Source: Penium margaritaceum (taxonomy: Eukaryota > Streptophyta > Zygnematophyceae > Desmidiales > Peniaceae). From it: a stretch of DNA of 37,142 bases. This document shows positions 30,051 through 37,142 of this stretch, one piece after another; within the stretch, counting starts at the first letter, position 1; each line of letters begins with the position of its first letter. The notes under the pieces were generated by a model. It searched no databases. It was not told the origin of the DNA and saw only the letters and a program-made list of their open reading frames with translations. Both the position numbers and the translations under genes were made by a program. Location of the stretch: positions 2,503 through 39,644 of the forward strand of contig SZWC01008639.1 of the NCBI GenBank assembly GCA_023375785.1. Reading direction: 5' to 3'.

Positions 30051-31661
30051 CTACCGTACCTCTTTTGTGTGAAGGGATCACGCTTGAAGTGTGGTGAGAA
30101 CTGCATTGACCAGAATGCCACACAACGGGTCTGCCACATTTATACGACCGAGTTGGTATTCCCATTGGAAGTGGAATCTGCTCAAGTACTCGCTCCAACG
30201 AGCTTGTCACCGAGAAAGGTTGGGTTGTGACTGAAAGAATACCATGGGATTGTGGTCTGTAACCACTGTGAATCCACCCTTGGCAACGGGGTAATAGCAC
30301 CAAACCTTCAAGGCATGAACTACCGCAAGCAACTCTTGGTCGCCTGTGGTGTAGCGAGTCTCAGTGCTTGAGAGTTTGCAACTCTCATATGCAACCAGTC
30401 GTCCATCTTGCATAAGGACGGCCCCTACCCCAACAATAGATGCATCACAGAGCACCTCGTATGGTTTTTTGGGATTCGGGAGTGCAAGTACAGTTGCAGA
30501 TGTCAAAATTTCCTTCACACGCACGAATGCATGCTCACACTTATCAGACCATGACCATTTCACGTCTTTATGTGTGAGAGCTATGAGTGGGGCGACAAGG
30601 CTAGAGTAGCCTTGCATGAAGCAACGGAAGTAATTCGCCAAGCCTAAGAAGGCTTGCATTTCTCCCACATTGGATGGCTGAGGCCAGTCCACAACAGCCT
30701 GCACTTTACAAAGATCCACTCGGATTCCTTTGTTGCCAACAATGAAGCCCAAGTACTGCAGCTCGGATTGTGCAAAAGCACACTTATCCATCTTGACAAA
30801 GAAATTCTCCCTGTGGAGGATCTCGAGCACGGTACGAAGATGTTTTACATTCTCCTCATGATTCCTTGAGAACACCAGGATATCATCAAGGTACACCAAG
30901 ACGGTTTTACCCAACAAGTCACAAAAAATGTGATTCATTGTGGCTTGAAACGTTACTGGGACATTGGTAAGACCAAAGCTCAGCACTCGGGAATGATAAT
31001 GTGCCAGCAGTTTACGAAACACAGTTTTGGGAACATCTTCTTCAGTAACCTAAATTTGGTGATATCCTTGAGTCAAATCAAGGGAAGAGAAGACCTTTGC
31101 ACCTTGAAGTTGGTCAAAGAGATCGTCGATCCTTGGCAAGGGGTAACGGTTTTTGGCCATTAAGCTGTTCAACACACGGTAGTCAACACACATGCGCAAA
31201 CCTCCATCTTTCTTGTTGACAAAGAGGATAGGAGCTCCGAATGGAGAGCTGCTAGGTTCAATCCATCCCTTGGCTAAGTATTCCTTGATCTGTCATTCGG
31301 CTTCTTCACGCTCAGCAGGACTCAGGTGAAACATGGGCCGAAACGATGGCCTTGCTGCTGGCTCGAGAGGGATCATATGACCAACATTCCATTCTTGCGG
31401 TAGGCCATCCGGGAGTGGTCCAAAAACGTCAGAAAACTCTTCAAGGAGAGCGCTGACATCACTCGAGCACGACGGTTGGTCGTCGTTATCGACCTTATGA
31501 AGTTGCGCTAGGAACACGTTGTGCCCTTTAGGCAAGTATGGCTTCACTTGAAGCACCGTAACGACGGATTCTTCACTCTTGTGAGATGGCTTTGAGCAAT
31601 CCATGGGCAAAAGCGTGATGGAACGCTTGCCTTTTGTATAGTGAGATTCTTTGTGACCCAA
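30051..31661 (-). pseudogene. gypsy reverse transcriptase and RNase H
   Basis: One frame spans this region with stops TGA 31293-31295, TAG 31050-31052, TGA 30207-30209, TGA 30078-30080 and TAG 30051-30053. RT shows [20 protein letters not shown] and [15 protein letters not shown] near 31195-31290, FGLTNVPVTFQATMN, and the catalytic box YLDD at 30882-30893. The connection and RNase H follow with YLGFIVGNKGI, AFLGLANYFRCFM, VLCDASIVGVGAVL and VVTDHNPMVFF, then QARWSEYLSRF beyond the TGA at 30207. The TGA codons at 31293 and 30207 fall where the family normally has Arg, consistent with CGA decay. Apart from stops, the domains are well preserved. Confidence 0.88.
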
Positions 31662-32460
31662 ATCATGTTGGCCTTGTGCTCATTTTGCCAAGGATCACCC
31701 AAAACAACGTCAAAATGATCTGTCAAGTTAATGAAGATTGTTTTGAGAGCTCCTAGCTTGAGCCTTGCCCGACATGGACCGAGTACATCGACTTCACAGT
31801 CGTCACCGACGATGACTTTTCCCTCACAAGGCGTATATTTTAATCCTAGTTCTTCTCCATGTGAGGCACTAATGAACTCGTCATCAGCACCTGTGTCAAC
31901 TAGGACTTGCACGCGTGCCCCAGCTAGATGACCTGTAAATTGCAATGTCATCTTTGTGTGTGAGGAGCGTGTGAACAAGTTCTTAGGAGGCTTGGCCTGC
32001 AAGTGGTACACACGAAAATTCTCTGTGCTACGACGTAGCTCAACAGAGTCACCCACTTGCTCCCACATGTGATGCCCTTTGTTTACATCGCACAAGAGTT
32101 GCCATCCATATCAGAGTTATTTCTTGAGACCCGCAAAGATTAGAACTACAACAGTCACTTGCGTGAGCGAGTTCATCTTGTGGGCTGCATTTGCCAACTT
32201 AAGCACTTGGTTCGCTTTCTGTCGTGTGGTTATGATCAAGCAAGTACAATCTTGTACGCATTCATCATCGATGAGATGCAAGAGTGGACAATGGCGGGAG
32301 AGATACACATAGTCATTGCTCATGGGAGAGCAGAAAACAGTGGAAAACAAAGCCCGAGTGAGGCGTTCCAACAGTTTCACATCATCATCCTGGAACATGA
32401 AAAAACGTCTAACATCCAAGGATCTCTCAGCCACAGCCCCTAGTGGTTGTCCACTACCGG
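31544..32460 (-). pseudogene. gypsy gag-pol linker and aspartic protease
   Basis: The open frame 31544-32095 (183 codons) contains the retropepsin site LVDTGADDEF, with DTG at residues 67-69, followed by DVVLGDPWQNEHKANMIW near 129-146, the usual end of a gypsy protease. Upstream, a frame open to about 32460 (ending at the stop at 32117) links it to the gag zinc knuckle. Near 31640 the protease frame gives way to the RT frame, an apparent frameshift. The active site is intact. Confidence 0.82.
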
Positions 32461-34410
32461 CCACGCAGGGGTTCAAAAAACCCTTCCCATGGCTTGTTGG
32501 TCCCCACGCTCGTGGCAATCTGGCGGTTTCTTTGTCCCTTATCCAACTTGTCTTTGCCTTGTCCATCGGTGTTTCCACCAGCACGATCCTCCTTGTGCTT
32601 GCGGCATTCAGACGCATAGTGCCCAGTCTTTCCACAGCAGTAGTAGGTGAGGGTGCCTGTCTTGGCCTTGCCATCTGCATGCTCCTTGTGGCTGTCCTAT
32701 GGCTTGGAGGGTTTATGCTGACCACGTTGGGGAGCGTGTTGACGCTTGTTGTTGCCATGCTAGTGATGCTGGCCGCGGCTTGTGTTCATTCCATACTTGG
32801 CCGGCATGGAGTCGAACTTCACGAGGATGAAATCACGCAGCTCAGCATAACTAGTCCAAGGCTTGCCTTAGGGATCCAACCTACAAGCACGAGCGAGGGA
32901 CTCGTTAGAAAGGCCGTAGGTAAGCCATTCCACGATTTGTCACATGGGATGGTGGTCCTCATTGGTGATTTTGTCCAAGGTGTTGTCCCAATCCTATAGG
33001 TATTCTGCGAGCTTGTGGTCACCCCGGCGGATTTTTGACAAATGCCTAGACGCTTGTTGGAAGGCGGACTCCCTACCATACAAGTCCATGAGGATCTTGC
33101 ACAGGTCTTCCCAGTGAGGTCTGGGGACCGACTGAGGTGTTTTCACACATAACATTTTTAGCCGGTTCTTCACTGATGAGAGCGTTAGCCCGACGGCGCC
33201 CCAAGCTCGTTTCTTGATGTTATGGAGCTCAAGAAAAAGCTCCATGTTTGGCTTCCAAGTGGCCAAGTCCATGTGCTTGGATAGGCCAAACTTGGGATAG
33301 TCACTCAGGCGCTTCAGAGCCTTTGAGATCACAGCGCCCAATGCTGCATCATCATCCTCAAGGTGTTTCTCGCACTCGCTTTCTTAGCCTGATGAAGACG
33401 ACGAGAGCCGCTCAGGCTCGTTGACCGATCATCATGGGTGTCACCCGTCAGGCTATGAGCATCATCATGTCATGGATGCTTAGCTTTGCGACCCAAGGAT
33501 GGGTGGGCGGGTTCAAGGTTGTCGGCCATGCCAACAGCCACCAACATACCCATGATGTTTAGCATAGTGCTAAACACATCACAATGAACGTGTTGCTTGA
33601 GGGCAAGCACGCTCTTGGTGAGCTAGTTACGCTCAAGATCGTCAAGCAAATGATCGTATGCCTTGGCGTCTTACAAAAGGTTCAGTGCGCCAGCAATGTT
33701 CACATGATCCTTTTGCGATTCCTGGCCAGCCTTAGACACCATGGTCGTGTTGGCGGCCGTAGCACATATCTCTGCTCTTCCAAGTGTTCCTTGCTCAAGG
33801 CGAGCCAGGGGACCATCATGGGGTCGTGGGAATGGTGCATGTGCCGAGGTAGGCAGTGTGTTCCTCCCGTCATCACCTAATGGTATGCCATCCGGGTCAA
33901 CGCCACGAGATGTATGACCAGCGGGTAGCTTAGGGCCATTGTTCCCCTTTTGCTAGGGTGGAAGCCCTATCAGCTCCCTCACGGATTTTGAGGTCTACAA
34001 GGTGGTTGATCGCCGCCAAGGCGGCAGCGTCAATGCCCTTGAGGGGATTGTCGTCTTCTTCATCTTCGCCCTCTAAGGAGAGTCGGTCGTCCTCTACTCA
34101 ACGTCATTGTCTGCGCACTCTGTGGCAACGGGTTCTGCGTCCACCACGTTTGCTACGTAGGCAGTGCTGACAAGGCCCTCCGTCTCATCACCAATGTGTG
34201 GAGTTGACGAAGCCTCCTTGGCCTCCTCTTTTCCCTTCACGATGTCCTTAGCGGCAAGGCTCCCACCGGGCGTCATCTTCGCAAAAGCGGCGGATGCGGC
34301 GTGACCGGTACCCATCCCACAAGCGCTCTTCGTCGGCGACATCGTATGCAAAGTGCAATTCCCAGATACGCTTAGACAACCCTCCTTTGCTGGAGTTTTT
34401 GGAGGGCATC
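32460..34410 (-). pseudogene. gypsy gag with zinc knuckle
   Basis: Pieces lie in several minus-strand frames. Start-like MPSKNSSKGGLSKRIWELHF is near 34350-34408, then AASAAFAKMTPGGSLAAKDI (34094-34444 frame). An acidic stretch LEGEDEEDDNPLKGIDAAAL follows near 34020-34080. The retrotransposon Gag core is open at 32994-33341 (115 codons, WEDLCKILMDLYGRESAFQQ) and ends at a TAG. One zinc knuckle, CCGKTGHYASEC with a preceding Tyr-Tyr, lies near 32609-32645. Frame changes occur between pieces, most obviously between 33341 and 34050. Gag would build the particle and bind element RNA. Confidence 0.8.
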
Positions 34411-35212
34411 CTCCTGCCATAGACATGGGAAGACCACCTCCCACAATGACAGGTTAGGAGGGGTGAGAAGAGGAAAGGGAAGGGAGGGGGAACTAGAGTT
34501 AAGTGAGAGTGTGGTGGTAGATAGAATATAGATGCACCAGTAATCTCTCTCAAGTATTTGAGGCACTCTTGGCTAAGGAAAGTGGGATAAAATGGTTTCC
34601 CACAATTTCCACACCTTTTGCAAAGATAAAGTGCCAAAAAATCCCTCTTTTTCACCTTACACTCGTCAAATGAGGTTCAAAGTAAGAGGAAAGCATGAAA
34701 TCATGGTCAAAAACATTGCCAGCGTTTCCCCTGCAATGTGGACAAAAAAATGTTTTTTGTTGACTCAAATGGGAAGAAACAACTTGTTTGTTTAGGTTTT
34801 GGTCCCTGGGTCGTAGCAGGCAGCACAGATGTGTAACGTTTGCAACTGATGGCATTCTGGAAATTTCGTCTCTTGTTCTTTCCAACGGTGTGTTGCATGC
34901 AGTGTTTGGAGAAGTCTGCTGCCTTTAGCGCCTCTTCAAAGTCGGGGTATGTTTCTCGAGAAATTGGCCTGCTGTGATAGTTGTGTAACACGACAGCAAG
35001 GCGGGCGGAAGCAAACGCGGCTGCGGACCTTGTTGCCAAAAACGGCCCACTCCGCCGCTCCTGCGCCGTTCTTAGGATGGTGGAGCCGTCAACCAATCAA
35101 TCTGCTCCGCCGGACTTTGGTGAGGAGGAGTGGAGTGGCGGCTGCAGCTTCCTAGCGGCCACTCAACAGGTTCCAGGTCGTCTAGCAACTAAGTCACAAA
35201 GGGTGACGCCTA
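34411..35212 (-). other. 5' leader of the gypsy element
   Basis: About 800 bases lie between the primer site and the gag start region. No conserved protein motif was seen; the open stretches at 34652-34885 and 34707-35096 look like chance. A long leader with packaging signals is usual for such elements. Confidence 0.5.
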
Positions 35213-35226
35213 GCTCATCGATACCA
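35213..35226 (-). promoter_or_regulatory. Primer-binding site (tRNA-iMet 3'-end type)
   Basis: The minus strand reads TGGTATCGATGAGC one base after the 5' LTR. The common plant site is TGGTATCAGAGC, so the core matches with a small internal change. This is conventional 3'-end priming, unlike the two copia elements in this window. Confidence 0.75.
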
Positions 35227-35661
35227 ATATAACACGTCGGGTGGAACGGGGTGCGAGCCTCTATGGATGAGTGAGCCTTCGGGACCCGATTGCTCATGAA
35301 AATCGCGTAGGTTCGTCGTGGAGATTAACTTCCCCGTGAAGTGATGTCTCTCACGAATGACTCCTCTCACAAGTATGCATCGACCAAGGTCGGGGCGCGG
35401 AGTCCATTCTCGTCATAGGGCAACCCAAGAGGGAGGATGGAGGACACTATTTTATCCGTCCATTTTGTCGGTGGGTTGACGCAGCTCGACTAGGTACAGT
35501 TCTCTTGTCGACTTAACCCTTTAAACTATACTATGTTGTCCACGTGGAAAACCTAGGTTTGCGACGTGATTAAGGATGGGGAGGTGGTGACAATGTCTTC
35601 GCGCGTGCGAGGGCATTTTGTCACCACTCGGTGCCCCTCGTCCGATGGTGTGGTCAACACG

Positions 35662-35671
35662 TTTATAAAAA
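35662..35671 (-). promoter_or_regulatory. TATA-like element in the 5' LTR
   Basis: The minus strand reads TTTTTATAAA about 480 bases into the 923-bp LTR, a plausible position for the U3 promoter. The same stretch is kept in the other LTR (27705-27716). The transcription start is not determined. Confidence 0.45.
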
Positions 35672-35814
35672 TGTGTTTGCCAAGCCACCGAGTGGAGGTG
35701 GCATCCGGCGGAATGGTCCCGCCGGAACGCCCGCCGGTGGCCCCTCGCGAGCCCCCTCATCATGGTGAGGGGCCTCGTGAGGGGCCCCTTGATGGGTGGG
35801 GACCCCTCATGATG

Positions 35815-35948
35815 TCACATTGGGTCATGCCCAATGTGACAGCACGGGCCCCGCGTAGCCCATTGCGAATATTCGCAATGAGCTCGCGTTTAGCCGCTCA
35901 AGGTCGCGAGACCTCGAGCGGCTGCCGGATAGTGCGAGGCACTATCCG
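35815..35948. repeat. Four consecutive hairpins in the gypsy LTR
   Basis: Hairpin 1 (35815-35839): 10-bp perfect arms TCACATTGGG/CCCAATGTGA, 5-base loop. Hairpin 2 (35861-35880): perfect 20-bp palindrome CATTGCGAATATTCGCAATG. Hairpin 3 (35892-35923): 14-bp arms with one mismatch and loop GCGA. Hairpin 4 (35926-35948): 10-bp perfect arms, loop GAG. Diverged versions of all four occur in order in the other LTR at about 27860-27990. They lie upstream of the TATA-like element in the direction of transcription, so within the probable U3. Confidence 0.9.
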
Positions 35949-36155
35949 ATCGCCCTCCTGCGAATCGGAATCTTCTACAAAGCTTTCGGTTTGCAGGGCT
36001 GGTCTGCGAGGAATTATCCTCGCCGTCCAGTCGACCAAAGCTGGGGTTATCCCCGTATTTCAAGACAGAGGACGCGGCAGACCATTTTTGGGAATGGTGC
36101 CGATCTATGCATCGTAACAAACTGACCTACATTATCCCAGGTTTGTTTCACAAGA

Positions 36156-36345
36156 TGCTGTGGATAGTTTCCAGGCAAGCAGCAGGGAGTTTTTGTACGA
36201 TGAAAGGAACGTAATACATTCCAGGAATAGTTCTGATCATTTGGCTGCGTGCGTAGGGAACCTGTGATGGATTGTTTCCTACTCAATTTGCCCATCACGA
36301 AGATCACTAGCAGGATAGTGGGCAGCGGCCATGGCGATGTGGGGT
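36156..36345. other. Right flank of the gypsy insertion, no feature
   Basis: Unique-looking sequence between the CAAGA duplication and the pyrimidine-rich tract. No domain or RNA gene was recognised. Confidence 0.4.
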
Positions 36346-37100
36346 TCGCCCTGTCCTCCCTCGTGACCCCACCCTTTGCTCCCCTCTCCCCTCCTTCCCT
36401 ATCCTTTCCTCCCTCCCATTCTGAGGTGAACAGGATTGTCTCAGAAAGGAGGGATTCCTCTCTCGTGGAGGATGGAGAAACAGAGTGAGCGAGAAAAGAC
36501 GGGATTGAGGGGAGGACTCCCCACTCCGCCACCTCACTTCCTCCCTCCGTCCTTCCTTCCCCCCTTCCTGCCTTCCCTCCCTCCCTCTTGCCCTTTCTCC
36601 TTTCCTCTCTCTCCCCCCATCCCCCCTCCCTCATCCCTCCCTTTTGCCCTTCCATCCCTCCTTCCTTCCCCCCCTCCCTGCCCACCTCCCTCACTCCCTC
36701 CCTCACTCCGTCCACCCGCCCTGCTGTCGCTCCCTTCCCTCCCTTCCTCCATTCTTCCCGTCTCCCACCCTCGCCCTTCTCTTTCTCCCATTCTACCTGC
36801 CTTGCTGCCTCCTCACCTCTCCCTTTCATCATCCCTTAACGCCCCCCCTTCCTTCCGCAACCCTTCTTACTCCTTCCTCCGACTGTGCCTGGCTTGCTCC
36901 TCCACTCCCTCCCTCCCTCACTACCTTTTTCCTTCTCTTTCCTCTCTTCCTCCCTCCTCCCTGCACTTCCTCCCCTACCCTCTCCTCTTCTTTCCACTAC
37001 GTATGTCGCTTGCTACCATCCTCCCTCCTGGCCTCCCTGCATCCTTTTCAACCCACCTGCTTGCCTCCCTCTTCCCTCCTTCTCCCCCTCCTTCCTTGCC

Positions 37101-37142
<42 letters not shown>
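36346..37142. repeat. Pyrimidine-rich low-complexity tract ending in TC microsatellite
   Basis: The plus strand is dominated by CCCTCC and CTTCC motifs for about 800 bp and ends in (TC)n from about 37102 to the window edge. Interruptions near 36424-36520 are purine-containing. Long open frames across it on both strands are Gly/Arg/Glu- or Pro/Ser-rich translations of the repeat. Such polypurine/polypyrimidine DNA can form triplex structures. Confidence 0.9.

Larger units (their letters stand above)
27273..36150 (-). mobile_element. Complete Ty3/gypsy chromodomain retrotransposon with TSD
   Basis: Direct repeats 27273-28196 and 35228-36150 (924 and 923 bp) are flanked by a perfect CAAGA at 27268-27272 and 36151-36155. 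Orientation is minus: initiator-Met type primer site at 35213-35226 after the right (5') LTR and purine tract at 28197-28208 before the left (3') LTR. The interior order gag, protease, RT, RNase H, integrase, chromodomain is that of Ty3/gypsy chromoviruses. Every gene is broken by stops or frameshifts, so this copy cannot move itself. The structure is otherwise complete and nothing has inserted into it, making it one of the younger layers here. Confidence 0.95.
35228..36150 (-). repeat. 5' LTR of the gypsy element
   Basis: The minus strand begins TGAAACAAACC and ends GTGTTATA, where the usual CA end has become TA, one base before the primer site. It carries four consecutive hairpins and a TATA-like sequence. 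Confidence 0.93.

Noticed and set aside
32316..32999. 227-codon plus-strand frame resembling a membrane protein
   Set aside because: It lies antisense to gypsy gag, including its zinc knuckle; the hydrophobic runs are by-products of antisense codons.
35815..35948. CRISPR array or bacterial attachment site
   Set aside because: The inverted repeats differ from one another, have no regular spacers, and lie within an LTR of a eukaryotic element.
36047..36832. 261-codon minus-strand open frame rich in Gly, Arg, Glu and Lys
   Set aside because: It translates the pyrimidine-rich repeat and part of the LTR; composition is pure low complexity with no domain.

Overview
This window is eukaryotic repeat DNA built almost entirely from LTR retrotransposons. 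I find no convincing host gene, no rRNA gene and no standard tRNA gene. A green-plant/streptophyte source is the best guess: Ty1/copia and chromodomain-type Ty3/gypsy families dominate, and one primer-binding site matches the plant form of initiator tRNA-Met. The species cannot be fixed from the sequence. Assembly gaps (runs of N at 11036-11152, single N at 6968 and 16359) sit in or beside repeats.

Layout from left to right. (1) 1-4043, minus strand: a fairly young Ty1/copia pol (protease, integrase, RT, RNase H), all in one frame but interrupted by three TAG codons, running off the left edge. Its likely gag is cut by (2), a 4.76-kb plus-strand copia element at 4259-9013 with both LTRs, a TTCTA target-site duplication, a primer site, a broken gag-protease frame and 2 kb of degenerate internal repeats, but no RT or integrase. 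(3) 9019-9400: the remainder of the interrupted minus-strand gag. (4) About 9560-10905: a plus-strand Ty3/gypsy integrase-chromodomain fossil, followed by a gapped GA microsatellite.

(5) About 12050-16222: an old minus-strand copia pol fossil split by (6), a 2.4-kb LTR element at 12573-14988 with an AGGTG duplication. That element carries only the start of gag, and both its LTRs contain a tRNA-like Pol III promoter. (7) 17040-18500: a second old minus-strand copia pol fossil. (8) 19115-21150: a plus-strand gypsy RNase H-integrase fossil with two successive integrase tail/chromodomain copies, and a putative LTR start at 21471. (9) About 22100-25200: a minus-strand gypsy gag-protease-RNase H-integrase fossil.

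(10) 26470-26826: a 357-bp TRIM-like miniature LTR element. (11) 27273-36150: a structurally complete 8.9-kb minus-strand Ty3/gypsy chromodomain element with 924/923-bp LTRs and a perfect CAAGA duplication. Its genes are broken by stops, frameshifts and an altered integrase active site. (12) 36156-37142: a pyrimidine-rich tract ending in a TC microsatellite.

The elements do not form a pathway. They form layers of insertion: the old copia and gypsy fossils are hosts, and the elements with clear target-site duplications are later arrivals. The best leads are the half-tRNA (anticodon-arm) priming sites in two copia elements, four consecutive hairpins in the gypsy LTR, the TRIM-like miniature element, and the tRNA-like domain inside an LTR.
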